Source of the DNA: Acinetobacter corruptisaponis
GTDB lineage: Bacteria; Pseudomonadota; Gammaproteobacteria; Pseudomonadales; Moraxellaceae
Length of the DNA stretch: 64,000 bases
NCBI RefSeq assembly: GCF_030053775.1
Contig: NZ_CP125669.1
Coordinates: 2,537,962 to 2,601,961 of the forward strand
Direction of reading: 5' to 3'
The translations under genes were made by a program, and so were the position numbers. Shown here in pieces: positions 1 through 7,584 of this stretch. Each line of letters starts with the position of its first letter. Positions within the stretch are counted from its first letter, which is position 1. Below the pieces are notes generated by a model that saw only the letters and a program-made list of their open reading frames with translations, did no database searches and had not been told where the DNA came from.

Positions 1-254
1 GTGGCTCAATCTTTGAAAGCCACTTTACCTGGCAGATCCGTACATTCTGGTGGTATCTGGCCTGGAACATCATCGCCTTTATTCCATTTTTCTTCCTATT
101 CTTTACAGGGGACAATGCCAATGCATTTGCTGGCGTTGCGCTCTCTGGTACGGTATTTTGTGTACTGGTGATTTTTGCTGCGTGGGTCTGGATTGTTTAT
201 CGGGCTATTCGTGGTTTAATCGCACTGAATGATAATAAACCCATGTACCAATAA
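1..254 (+). CDS. C-terminal part of a small inner-membrane protein (5' end outside window)
   Basis: The reading frame is open from base 3 and stops with TAA at 252-254, giving about 83 residues of a protein that begins before the window. The visible part has two strongly hydrophobic stretches (around WYLAWNIIAFIPFFFLFF and VFCVLVIFAAWVWIVYRAI) and ends with a short polar tail (LNDNKPMYQ), so it is an integral membrane protein. I do not recognise a catalytic motif. It may belong to one of the small uncharacterised membrane families common in Acinetobacter, but this is inference. The next gene starts 13 bases downstream, so the two may be cotranscribed. Confidence 0.75.
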   Translation, partial: GSIFESHFTWQIRTFWWYLAWNIIAFIPFFFLFFTGDNANAFAGVALSGTVFCVLVIFAAWVWIVYRAIRGLIALNDNKPMYQ

Positions 255-267
255 AATAGGATAAAGC

Positions 268-588
268 ATGATTATTGAGCATGTGCATTTAAATATTAAG
301 CCTGATCAAAGTGAGGCATTTGAGCAGGCTTTCCAGCAAGCCAAAGAGATTATCTATCCCATGCACGGCCTAAATGCCGTGCAACTGATTAAGCATATGC
401 AGCAGCAGGATCGTTATATACTGATGATTTTCTGGGACCAGCTTGAAAACCATACCGAGGGTTTTAGGAAGTCCAGCGCCTATCAGGAGTGGAAAGCGTT
501 GCTGCATCCATTTTATGAGCCCATGCCTACGGTGGAATATTACCAACCCTGTATGTTAATGAAAAAGAAAGAGCCATCAGCAGCATAG
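268..588 (+). CDS. Antibiotic biosynthesis monooxygenase (ABM)-domain protein
   Basis: A 106-residue protein with the small ferredoxin-like fold typical of ABM or heme-degrading monooxygenase-like proteins. It opens with a beta strand (MIIEHVHLNIKP), then a helix rich in Glu and Gln (FEQAFQQAKEII), a central RYILMIFWD strand, and an 'aYQEWK' helix followed by the PMPTVEYY strand. Length is normal for a single-domain ABM protein. The substrate cannot be told from sequence; family members act on small aromatics or heme, or are simple dimeric stress proteins. It follows the membrane-protein gene by 13 bases and ends in a terminator shared with the convergent EamA gene. Confidence 0.8.
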   Translation: MIIEHVHLNIKPDQSEAFEQAFQQAKEIIYPMHGLNAVQLIKHMQQQDRYILMIFWDQLENHTEGFRKSSAYQEWKALLHPFYEPMPTVEYYQPCMLMKKKEPSAA

Positions 589-610
589 AGCGCTTTTTAG
601 CGCTCTTTTT
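587..610. terminator. Bidirectional rho-independent terminator
   Basis: A 7-bp stem, AGAGCGC / GCGCTCT, with a TTTTTA loop and a T-run after it. It overlaps the stop codon of the ABM gene and the 3' end of the convergent EamA gene and can serve both. Confidence 0.8.
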
Positions 611-1487
611 GTTTAGGCTTGTTCCATTTTAACTCACTGACCAATACCCCTAGAACCACCATTAAACCTCCCAGCAAGGCCAGTAAAGGCAGTCGCTCAC
701 CCGCAATCCGCCCAAATAAGCCTGCCCAGACAGGTTCACCAGCATAGATGATTGCGGCACGGGTTGGATCAACCATACGCTGTGCCCAGTTCATCACGAA
801 CTGAATCAGGGCACTGGCTAAACCTAGGGCCACAGCAATCAGCAGCAGTGCCCATGAAAATTCAGGAATCTTGTGTTCACCCACCATCGGCATACTGGCA
901 AAAGAGAGGAGTGAGGCAACGGCAAGCTGAACCACCGTAACCCGCCTGAGATTGACCTTTCCAGCAAAATAACCAATCAAGATAATTTCCAGGGCAATCA
1001 CAAAGGCACAGATCAGGGTCAGCACCTGTCCGTAATTGAGGCGGATACTGGAGAAACCATTTCCCGTTAAAAGCACCAGACCTGTAAATGCCAGTGCTGT
1101 ACCCACCCATGTCATTAAACTGGGGCGTTTCTGGAAAATAACCCACATCAGGATTGGTACGAGTGGAACGTACAGGGCAGTCAGAAAGGCTGATTCACTG
1201 CTGAGGATGGTCTGTAGACCAATGGCCTGCGTGCCATAACCAATTGCAATCACTACACCAATTGCGGTGCCTGCCAGTGTTTCCTTTAGGGTTAACCCGC
1301 GAATGGAATTGATTGAGATCAGTAGGATGGCCAAGGCTGCGACAGCAAAACGACAGCCGACAAAAAACATGGGGCTACTAAAATTCAGGGCATATTGCAC
1401 TGCCAGAAATGTGCTGCCCCAGATCATGGTAATAAAAATAAGCGCAAACTGGGCAGCTCTGGGAGAGGAGGCGAGATGGGTTGGCAT
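597..1487 (-). CDS. DMT-superfamily (EamA) transporter
   Basis: A 296-residue, ten-helix inner-membrane protein with the two-repeat EamA layout. The first repeat starts at FALIFITMIWGSTFLAVQYAL, with the typical WGS motif near the N terminus. The second starts near LNYGQVLTLICAFVIALEI. The C terminus is short and basic (KWNKPKQKER). Family members export amino acids, nucleosides or drugs by proton antiport; the substrate here cannot be predicted. The start ATG at 1487 lies just before the first helix. It is a stand-alone gene, convergent with the ABM gene, with about 150 bases separating it from hisA. Confidence 0.85.
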   Translation of the reverse strand: MPTHLASSPRAAQFALIFITMIWGSTFLAVQYALNFSSPMFFVGCRFAVAALAILLISINSIRGLTLKETLAGTAIGVVIAIGYGTQAIGLQTILSSESAFLTALYVPLVPILMWVIFQKRPSLMTWVGTALAFTGLVLLTGNGFSSIRLNYGQVLTLICAFVIALEIILIGYFAGKVNLRRVTVVQLAVASLLSFASMPMVGEHKIPEFSWALLLIAVALGLASALIQFVMNWAQRMVDPTRAAIIYAGEPVWAGLFGRIAGERLPLLALLGGLMVVLGVLVSELKWNKPKQKER

Positions 1488-1596
1488 GGTGTAGAAACAG
1501 TAAAAATCAACTTTATATTGTGTATAAACTGATAGCGTCTATGCAAGAGAAATCATCTGTTTCAGCGTGGATCAGGCAATTTATTCAACTCACAAA

Positions 1597-1625
1597 TAAA
1601 AAAAGAGCCTGACGGCTCTTCTTTC
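1597..1625 (-). terminator. Terminator of hisA
   Basis: Stem AAGAGCC / GGCTCTT (1603-1609 and 1614-1620) with loop TGAC. On the minus strand a run of T follows the stem directly, just after the hisA stop codon. Confidence 0.85.
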
Positions 1626-1635
1626 AGTGCTTTGT

Positions 1636-2367
1636 TTAGAGGCGATCTTCATCCAGCAATAACTGAGCCTCACGAAGGTTCAGTGTACCCTCATAAATCG
1701 CACGGCCTGTAATCGCACCTAAAATACCTTTCTGGCCTTTCAGGTTGCGGACATCATCAAGGTTGGTGACACCACCTGAAGCGATCACAGGTAAGCCTGA
1801 GTATTCCGCTAAACTCACGGTTTGCTCAACGTTGACACCTTGCATCATGCCATCACGTGCAATGTCGGTATACACGATGCTGGAAACACCTGCATCTGCG
1901 AAACGCTTGGCCAGATCAGTTGCCTTGACATCGGTCACATTGGCCCAGCCATCGGTTGCGACCATACCGTTGATGGCATCAATCCCCACGATGATGTGGC
2001 CTGCAAAGCGTTTGCAAGCCTCTTCCACAAACTCAGGCTCTTTCACCGCTTTGGTGCCAATAATCACAAATGACACGCCAGCTTCTAAATAATGCTCGAT
2101 GGTTTCAAGGGAGCGGATACCGCCACCGATCTGGATTGGAAGCTCAGGCTGTGCGCGGGCAATCGCCTCAACCACAGGTTTATGAATTGGCGTACCTGCG
2201 AAAGCACCATTCAAATCCACTAAATGTAAACGACGTGCGCCTTCATCCACCCAGTGTTGTGCTGTTGCTACAGGATCATCAGAGAAAACAGTGTCATCTT
2301 CCATGCGTCCTTGCTTTAAACGGACACATTTACCATCTTTCAGGTCAATTGCAGGGATGATTAGCAT
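1636..2367 (-). CDS. hisA: HisA, ProFAR isomerase (histidine biosynthesis)
   Basis: A 243-residue (beta/alpha)8-barrel enzyme that converts ProFAR to PRFAR in the cytosol, fourth step of histidine synthesis. The catalytic aspartate of strand 1 is seen in [17 protein letters not shown], the phosphate-binding loops in IQIGGGIRS and VIASGGVTN, and the second catalytic Asp in [12 protein letters not shown]. Length matches the family. The ATG at 2365-2367 is preceded by a good AAGGAG ribosome site. HisF usually follows hisA; it is not in the window, because the next gene is the EamA transporter. hisB and hisH lie 1.5 kb upstream on the same strand. Confidence 0.97.
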   Translation of the reverse strand: MLIIPAIDLKDGKCVRLKQGRMEDDTVFSDDPVATAQHWVDEGARRLHLVDLNGAFAGTPIHKPVVEAIARAQPELPIQIGGGIRSLETIEHYLEAGVSFVIIGTKAVKEPEFVEEACKRFAGHIIVGIDAINGMVATDGWANVTDVKATDLAKRFADAGVSSIVYTDIARDGMMQGVNVEQTVSLAEYSGLPVIASGGVTNLDDVRNLKGQKGILGAITGRAIYEGTLNLREAQLLLDEDRL

Positions 2368-2432
2368 GCTTTCGCTCCTTGCATCATCTAAAGTTTAAAT
2401 TGGCTACATATTAGCAAAGTATTGGACGATCT

Positions 2433-3089
2433 CTAAGTCCTGGATACTGAATCATCCAGTATTCTACTGATTTGTTGCTGGAGTTGAGGTGTGAGTAACT
2501 GCTGGGTATAGAGATGGTCAAAAATCAGCAGGGCTGCATAGGCATCTGCCGCCGCATAGGCGATTTGTTTGGAACTCAGGTATTTGACCGCCCAGTTTGA
2601 GGTACTTATTTTTTTACTCTTGGCAAAATAACGCTGAAAAAGTAGGGCCACCGCTGTTTGTACTCCGACCTGTGAGGTATAGCCAAAGCTGGAAAAACTT
2701 TTAGACAGCTCAATCAGGGATTTTGGCTCAATTCCCTGGCGACGGAATCCACTGGTATCATTTTTGAGGCCAAAACCCACCTTAAGTTGCCGCTCATTTT
2801 CCAGAATCGGTTTTAAAAAGCCTAGAATCTCTGTGCTGACCTGAAAAAGATAGGCCTTGTCATGGCTTGCCAACTGAATGAGGTGGGGACCTGTGGATTT
2901 TTCGCCCACCTTGAATGTTGGTTTGGATTCGGTGTCAAAACCAAGGATTTTAACCTGATTCAGTTCATCCTGAATTTCACGACACTGTTCAAGCGTGCGA
3001 ATGACCAGAATATTTTCAGGATGTAGATTCTGGAATACGGGTAACGCTCGTATTTGTTCTTTGCTTAATGCAACGGTTTGTTCTTGCAT
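2433..3089 (-). CDS. 3'-5' exonuclease domain protein (RNase D-like, DEDDy)
   Basis: About 218 residues forming a single DnaQ-like exonuclease domain. The Exo I motif is seen as GFDTESKPTF, Exo II around FGLKNDTSGF, and Exo III near the C terminus as AYAAADAYAAL, where the DEDDy type places its Tyr and Asp. It lacks the HRDC domains of full-length RNase D and is closer to stand-alone WRN-exonuclease-like proteins. Likely activity is metal-dependent 3' trimming of nucleic acid; whether DNA or RNA is open. A GTG at 3101 could also serve as start; I prefer the ATG at 3089, which follows AAGGG. Sits 65 bases upstream of hisA. Confidence 0.85.
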   Translation of the reverse strand: MQEQTVALSKEQIRALPVFQNLHPENILVIRTLEQCREIQDELNQVKILGFDTESKPTFKVGEKSTGPHLIQLASHDKAYLFQVSTEILGFLKPILENERQLKVGFGLKNDTSGFRRQGIEPKSLIELSKSFSSFGYTSQVGVQTAVALLFQRYFAKSKKISTSNWAVKYLSSKQIAYAAADAYAALLIFDHLYTQQLLTPQLQQQISRILDDSVSRT

Positions 3090-3144
3090 TTCCCTTTTCA
3101 CTGAAACTTAACTGATGGGTGGAGCTTAAACGCTTTTGCACAAA

Positions 3145-3176
3145 TGAAAAAGCCAAGTGAGAAAACTTGGCTTTAG
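3145..3176 (-). terminator. Terminator of the DUF805 gene
   Basis: Stem AAAGCCAAGT / ACTTGGCTTT (3149-3158 and 3165-3174). On the minus strand it is followed by a short T-rich stretch. It separates the DUF805 gene from the exonuclease gene. Confidence 0.75.
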
Positions 3177-3195
3177 AATAACTTTGAGTCAGGAT

Positions 3196-3741
3196 TTATT
3201 CAGTATTGTGATTATATTGTTGCTGTGTCTGTTGGGCTCTTTGTACATAGTCCTGATAAGCAGGGATTGCAATTGCAGCGACCACCCCTAAAACAAAGGC
3301 AATTGGGATAAGGATAATATAAATCCAACCCAAGACTTTTTCCCAACCCTGAGTGATTCGTGCTGGACCAAAATTATTTTCACCCACTGTACCCTTGGCA
3401 CAGAATAGGTAAATCAGGAAAATCAGATTTACAAAAGGGACGATGATCAATAACGACAACCATCCGTTTTGATTACGGTCATGTAAACGACGAATGGTAA
3501 AAACAAAAGAAAAATATATGAGAGCAATATAAACGATGATAAACAGGACAATTGCAAGGATTGGAAAATCTTGTCCTTGCTCAAGATTGTCTCCAGTTAA
3601 TAGTGCAGCGCCAAATGCCAAAATGAAAATGGCAATACACGCAACAAGACCACTTAATAAAGACCATGCGGCGTAGGATAATCGGCCAAAACGACCTTTG
3701 GGGCTGAGTGGATGATCCACAGTTTGAGTCAATGAGTTCAT
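3196..3741 (-). CDS. DUF805 inner-membrane protein
   Basis: A 181-residue protein with the DUF805 signature: an N-terminal 'GRFGRLSYAAWSLL' entry into the first helix, the RRLHDRNQNGWLSLLI motif in the middle, and the cytosolic 'KGTVGENNFGPA' motif before the last helix. Four to five membrane segments are visible, and the C terminus is Gln-rich (QRAQQTQQQYNHNTE). DUF805 proteins are widespread and have no established reaction. It lies between hisH and the exonuclease but has its own downstream terminator, so it is probably not part of a histidine operon. Confidence 0.88.
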   Translation of the reverse strand: MNSLTQTVDHPLSPKGRFGRLSYAAWSLLSGLVACIAIFILAFGAALLTGDNLEQGQDFPILAIVLFIIVYIALIYFSFVFTIRRLHDRNQNGWLSLLIIVPFVNLIFLIYLFCAKGTVGENNFGPARITQGWEKVLGWIYIILIPIAFVLGVVAAIAIPAYQDYVQRAQQTQQQYNHNTE

Positions 3742-3850
3742 TGTTATGCCTATCTAAGTGTTTTTATGGGATTGTAAAAATTAAGAAATTGTATGCATGA
3801 GAATAATAAAGAAAAATCTTCAGAATAAAAGCTTAAAATATTTTATGAGT

Positions 3851-3885
3851 TGCAGATCAAGTTATAACAAGAAACTTGATCTGCA
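3851..3885 (-). terminator. Hairpin downstream of hisH, probable terminator
   Basis: A perfect 13-bp inverted repeat (3851-3863 and 3873-3885, arm TGCAGATCAAGTT) ends 11 bases past the hisH stop. A continuous T-run is missing, so it may instead stabilise the mRNA end. Confidence 0.5.
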
Positions 3886-3895
3886 TGGAACGGAC

Positions 3896-4513
3896 TTAAA
3901 TCTTCCATTCCACAAAGTTTTTTAACAACTGCAAACCAGCGGTATGACTTTTCTCTGGATGGAACTGGGTCGCGAACAGGTTGTCCTTATGAATGGCGGT
4001 ACAGAAGTTCACGCCATAATCACAGATTGCCGCCGTAATGGCCGAATCTTTTGGCTCCACATAATAGCTATGCACAAAATAGAAACGTGTGTCCTGCTCA
4101 ATGTTATTCCACATAGGATGATCTGGATCAAGCTGGTGAACCTGATTCCAGCCCATGTGTGGTACTTTTAAATGTGGAATTTCAGGGAAGTGTTTCACTA
4201 CACCATCAAAAATACCAAGTGCATCGACACCGCCATTTTCTTCCGAACTTTGCAGTAGAGCTTGCATGCCAACACAAATCGCAAGGACAGGTTTATTGAA
4301 AGCTGCCTGACGCACCACCTCATCAATGCCTGCCTCATGCATACCCTGCATACAGTCACGCATTGCGCCAACACCTGGAAAAACAATCTTGTCCGCCTTG
4401 GCAATCAGCTTTGGATCATTGGTGACATCAACCGTTGCACCCACATGCTCTAGCGCTTTCGCCGCGGAGTGCAGGTTGCCCATACCATAGTCAAGTAATG
4501 CAATACGAGTCAT
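3896..4513 (-). CDS. hisH: HisH, glutamine amidotransferase subunit of IGP synthase
   Basis: A 205-residue class I glutaminase that supplies ammonia to HisF for making imidazole glycerol phosphate and AICAR. The nucleophile is Cys80 in [10 protein letters not shown], and the catalytic His185 and Glu187 lie in ATQFHPEKS. The N terminus [17 protein letters not shown] and the FPGVGAM motif are typical. Its start codon overlaps the hisB stop by one base (TAATG), so the two are translationally coupled. The partner hisF is not in this window. Confidence 0.97.
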   Translation of the reverse strand: MTRIALLDYGMGNLHSAAKALEHVGATVDVTNDPKLIAKADKIVFPGVGAMRDCMQGMHEAGIDEVVRQAAFNKPVLAICVGMQALLQSSEENGGVDALGIFDGVVKHFPEIPHLKVPHMGWNQVHQLDPDHPMWNNIEQDTRFYFVHSYYVEPKDSAITAAICDYGVNFCTAIHKDNLFATQFHPEKSHTAGLQLLKNFVEWKI

Positions 4514-5106
4514 TACAGACTCCCTTTGGTAGATGCAATGGTATTTTCGGCACGTGGATCAATTTCACAGGCCATACGCAGGGCACGAGCCAGCGCCTTA
4601 AACACACTTTCAATCTGGTGGTGGCTGTTTTTGCCTTTCAGGTTGTCAATATGCAGCGTCATCAGTGCATGGTTGACAAATCCCTGAAAAAATTCCGAGA
4701 ATAGATCAACGTCAAAGCTTCCGATACGGGCACGGGTGAATGGAATATCCATAAACAGGCCTGGACGACCAGACAGGTCAACCACAACACGAGACAGTGC
4801 CTCATCGAGTGGCGCATAAAAATGCCCATAACGACGCAAGCCCTTTTTATCACCTAAAGCTTGCGCAAAGGCTTGTCCCAGCGTGATTCCACAGTCTTCC
4901 ACCGTGTGATGGTCGTCAATTTCAAGGTCACCATCGCAATGAATGTCGATATCAAATAGACCATGGCGCTTGATTTGATCAATCATATGGTCTAAAAATG
5001 GAACTCCAGTGTTGAGGGTGCCTTGACCAGTACCATCGAGATTGAGACGAACTCGAATTTTGGTTTCGTTGGTATTTCTTACCACTTCACTGATACGTTG
5101 CGTCAT
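4513..5106 (-). CDS. hisB: HisB, imidazoleglycerol-phosphate dehydratase
   Basis: A 197-residue monofunctional dehydratase without the histidinol-phosphatase domain found in enterobacterial HisB. It removes water from IGP to give imidazole acetol-phosphate. The manganese-binding histidine motifs appear as '[11 protein letters not shown]', '[11 protein letters not shown]' and '[17 protein letters not shown]'. The frame is open up to a TTG at 5121. The ATG at 5104-5106 is chosen because it begins the conserved [12 protein letters not shown] and has a GAGGAAC ribosome site about eight bases upstream. First gene of the coupled hisB-hisH pair. Confidence 0.97.
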   Translation of the reverse strand: MTQRISEVVRNTNETKIRVRLNLDGTGQGTLNTGVPFLDHMIDQIKRHGLFDIDIHCDGDLEIDDHHTVEDCGITLGQAFAQALGDKKGLRRYGHFYAPLDEALSRVVVDLSGRPGLFMDIPFTRARIGSFDVDLFSEFFQGFVNHALMTLHIDNLKGKNSHHQIESVFKALARALRMACEIDPRAENTIASTKGSL

Positions 5107-5210
5107 GGACACGTTCCTCAAAAAACGTCAAAAATGATTGAATTAAAAACCGATAGTTTCGCTGTGACGAAAAAGTGACAGCATCATAGTTTGCTCAGGA
5201 GGGTTAATCA

Positions 5211-5588
5211 ATGCCTATTACCGTACATGCTTACCGTTCTCTAGATAATCTAGGGATTCGTACCCAGCTAGAGCGACTTTATGACACCAGCCCAGAGTTT
5301 GGTGATGGGCAAGATGCAATGCAGCAACTTGAACAAGATCTGCAACAATATACCACAGTTTACACCGCTGAATTTAACACCAAAATTATAGGTGCAATTT
5401 GGTCAACAGGACAAGGTGAAAGCCGTGTGCTGGAATATATTGTGGTTCACCCCGCCAATCGTGGACGTGGCGTGGCGGAACGTCTGGTTGAGGAGGTTTG
5501 CCGCATTGAAGAGGAGCAGGGCGTGAAGCAGTTTGAGCCAGGCTGTGGCGCGATTCACCGTTGCCTGTCGCATCTGGGCAAGATCTAG
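5211..5588 (+). CDS. GNAT-fold protein, PanZ-like (acetyl-CoA sensor) candidate
   Basis: A 125-residue short GNAT domain. The acetyl-CoA pyrophosphate-binding loop is seen as ANRGRGVAERL after the VLEYIVVHP strand. Only the core of the fold is present, as in PanZ/PanM, which activates PanD self-cleavage and senses acetyl-CoA. PanZ membership is an inference from length and layout; a true N-acetyltransferase remains possible. It is transcribed divergently from hisB. The ATG at 5211 follows a strong AGGAGGG ribosome site. Confidence 0.7.
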   Translation: MPITVHAYRSLDNLGIRTQLERLYDTSPEFGDGQDAMQQLEQDLQQYTTVYTAEFNTKIIGAIWSTGQGESRVLEYIVVHPANRGRGVAERLVEEVCRIEEEQGVKQFEPGCGAIHRCLSHLGKI

Positions 5589-5696
5589 CTGAAAATAGAT
5601 TCCTGTTCAGTATTGTAGCAAAATTAAACAGTTAATAGAAAAATCCACAAATTGACTTGACGGATTTTGACAAACATTGTTTAATACGCCCACTTT

Positions 5697-5772
5697 GGCG
5701 CGATAGCTCAGTCGGTAGAGCAACGGATTGAAAATCCGTGTGTCCCCAGTTCGATCCTGGGTCCCGCCACCA
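5697..5772 (+). tRNA. tRNA-Phe (GAA), copy 1
   Basis: A 76-nt cloverleaf with encoded CCA. The D-arm is GCTC/GAGC, the anticodon stem ACGGA/TCCGT with loop TTGAAAA (anticodon GAA), and the T-arm CCCAG/CTGGG. The acceptor stem GGCGCGA / TCCCGCC has a C-C opposition at position 5-68, present identically in the second copy. Confidence 0.97.
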
Positions 5773-5787
5773 TGAATTTGAAATTTC

Positions 5788-5816
5788 AATCCCTGATCCC
5801 ATCAGGGATTTTTTTT
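5788..5816 (+). terminator. Rho-independent terminator after tRNA-Phe copy 1
   Basis: A 10-bp stem, AATCCCTGAT / ATCAGGGATT, with a CCC loop and a T-run. It ends the first tRNA-Phe transcript, so the second copy probably has its own promoter in 5817-5910. Confidence 0.9.
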
Positions 5817-5910
5817 GCCTGATGTTTTTGTGTGAAAAATCGGCATTTAAAACAAAAGCTCAGGATAGTTATTGACTATTTGCCTGAGATACGGCTTAAT
5901 ACACGCCATT

Positions 5911-5986
5911 GGCGCGATAGCTCAGTCGGTAGAGCAACGGATTGAAAATCCGTGTGTCCCCAGTTCGATCCTGGGTCCCGCCACCA
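5911..5986 (+). tRNA. tRNA-Phe (GAA), copy 2; left attachment site of the integrated element
   Basis: Identical over all 76 bases to the copy at 5697-5772, including the C5-C68 mismatch. The integrase gene begins 227 bases downstream, and a decayed copy of the tRNA 3' end lies at about 15303-15330. The element therefore most likely recombined into the 3' end of this gene while keeping it intact. Confidence 0.96.
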
Positions 5987-6019
5987 AATTGATAAGAATA
6001 GACACTACTAGACATTACC

Positions 6020-6055
6020 AAAGGCTTAAATCATAAAGGTTTAAGCCTTTTTTTA
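6020..6055 (+). terminator. Terminator after tRNA-Phe copy 2
   Basis: Stem AAAGGCTTAAA / TTTAAGCCTTT (6020-6030 and 6040-6050) followed by a T-run. It lies on the element side of the attachment site, so the element supplied a new terminator for the tRNA gene. Confidence 0.85.
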
Positions 6056-6097
6056 TACCCCTAGCCACTACCATCCATCCCCCTTAATCACCTATAC

Positions 6098-6196
6098 TTT
6101 GTTGGTATTTTTGTTGGTATAAAGCAATACCAACAATTTAATACCAACAAATGCCCTAATTTCATACCAACAGTCCGCTAGATTTTATACCAACAA
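6098..6196. repeat. Arrayed integrase arm-type sites at the left end
   Basis: Two direct copies of TTTGTTGGTAT (6098-6108 and 6110-6120) face four inverted copies related to ATACCAACAA (6127-6136, 6141-6150, 6164-6172, 6187-6196). The direct pair recurs exactly at 15231-15256 at the other end of the element. Position beside attL and just before the integrase gene fits arm-type integrase binding sites that may also autoregulate int. That role is inferred. Confidence 0.75.
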
Positions 6197-6213
6197 ATAA
6201 GGGGGAAAGCCTT

Positions 6214-7428
6214 ATGTTGACTGATGCACAGCTAAGACGAATTAAAGCCAATCCCAATAAAAAAACGCCTGATAAATACAGCGATACCAACGGGCTACAA
6301 CTGCATGTTTTCCCGACTGGTCGTAAGACTTGGATATATGCCTACCGATATCAAAACAAGCAGCGTTCACTCACTTTGGGGAGTTATCCCGACCTATCGT
6401 TAGCAGATGCACGGATTAAGCTATCAGAAGCCAAAAAAAACTTGAGTGAGGGCATAGACCCAAACCAAGCCAAAAAGAGCAACCTAACCCAGTTAAACGG
6501 CGAGCATAGCTTTGAATATGTGGCGATGGAGTGGTATAGGAAAAAAGTAGAGACATGGGCAGTAAGCACCAGTGTAAAAACCAAAGCACGTTTAGAGGCG
6601 GACATATTTCCGTTTATCGGCGCAATGGATATTGCCAGTATTAAATCACCTGATCTATTGAGCGTGATTAAACGCATCGAGGGGCGCTCACCTGATACAG
6701 CCAAACGAGCGTTACAGGAATGTGGGCAGATATTTAGGTACGGCATGGCATTAGGTAAAAATGAAAACGACCCAAGCCAAGCATTACACGGTTTATTACT
6801 CCCCGTAAAAACAAGGAACTTTGCAGCGATTACGGACCCAAGCAAAGTGGGCGAATTTTTAAGGGCAATAGATAGCATTCCCAATACAACACTTGTTGTA
6901 AAAAGTGCATTTAAGTTAGCACCTTTGTTTTTTGTGAGAATTGGCGAATTAAGAAAAGCCAAATGGAGCGAGATAGACTTTGATAAACAGGAATGGCGCT
7001 ACTTCATTACCAAAACCAAGCAGGACCATATTGTACCTTTGTCAAAACAGGCAATCGAGATTTTAAAAGAACTGCAATGCTTAACAGGTCAGCATGAACA
7101 TATATTTGTTGGCTACCGAAACAATAAAATCCCTATGAGTGACGGCGCAATCAATGCAGCAATACGCCGTTTAGGTTATGACACACAGGAAGAAATCACA
7201 GGACATGGTTTTAGGGCAATGGCCAGAACCATTCTGAATGAAGAAATGGGCATCCCTGTAAGTGTTATTGAGCATCAACTGGCCCACAAAGTACCTGATA
7301 ACTTGGGTACAGCCTACAACCGTACCAAGTTTATAGCGCAGCGTAAAAAGATGATGCAGCAATGGGCGGACTATCTCGATAGTCTAAAACAGGATGTCAT
7401 TCCATTCCCTAAGCATAAGACCGCATAA
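6214..7428 (+). CDS. int: Tyrosine integrase, P4/CP4 type
   Basis: A 404-residue site-specific recombinase. An N-terminal DUF4102-type arm-binding domain (about residues 1-90, with KYSDTNGLQLHVFPTGRKTW and SLTLGSYPDLSLADAR) is followed by a core-binding domain and the catalytic domain. Catalytic residues visible are Arg242 (VRIGELRKAKW), His331 and Arg334 (GHGFRAMART), His358 (QLAHKV) and the nucleophile Tyr368 (AYNRTKF). This subfamily integrates into tRNA 3' ends, which fits the tRNA-Phe next door. The ATG at 6214 follows a GGGGGA ribosome site. It is complete, so excision is plausible if a directionality factor such as the AlpA protein is active. Confidence 0.96.
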   Translation: MLTDAQLRRIKANPNKKTPDKYSDTNGLQLHVFPTGRKTWIYAYRYQNKQRSLTLGSYPDLSLADARIKLSEAKKNLSEGIDPNQAKKSNLTQLNGEHSFEYVAMEWYRKKVETWAVSTSVKTKARLEADIFPFIGAMDIASIKSPDLLSVIKRIEGRSPDTAKRALQECGQIFRYGMALGKNENDPSQALHGLLLPVKTRNFAAITDPSKVGEFLRAIDSIPNTTLVVKSAFKLAPLFFVRIGELRKAKWSEIDFDKQEWRYFITKTKQDHIVPLSKQAIEILKELQCLTGQHEHIFVGYRNNKIPMSDGAINAAIRRLGYDTQEEITGHGFRAMARTILNEEMGIPVSVIEHQLAHKVPDNLGTAYNRTKFIAQRKKMMQQWADYLDSLKQDVIPFPKHKTA

Positions 7429-7471
7429 CATATAGACGACAAATAACGCCGTGCTAATACTTTCCACACCT

Positions 7472-7565
7472 AGCCACTACCTAAGCGATTCAATATACTG
7501 GGTAAGCTAGGTATAGGAGGCATCCGAAAGCATATACCCAATATGTTGACCTAGTGGCTTTTTGG
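7472..7565 (+). other. Long imperfect stem-loop downstream of int
   Basis: Outer arms AGCCACTA (7472-7479) and TAGTGGCT (7552-7559) enclose inner arms CAATATACTGGGTA (7491-7504) and TACCCAATATGTTG (7535-7548), pairing at 11 of 14 positions. A T-run follows. It could terminate int or be a structured RNA. The 13-base segment CCTAGCCACTACC at 7469-7481 also occurs at 6060-6072 near attL. Confidence 0.55.
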
Positions 7566-7584
7566 GAATGCTGTGGGGGCATAT

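Noticed and set aside
5697..5986. Tandem tRNA-Phe copies as a product of element insertion
   Set aside because: Both are full-length 76-nt genes with 138 bases between them; insertion at a 3' end duplicates only a short core, so this is an older duplication.
6098..6196. Iterons of a second replication origin near int
   Set aside because: The exact recurrence at the opposite end of the element and the position beside attL fit integrase arm sites better.
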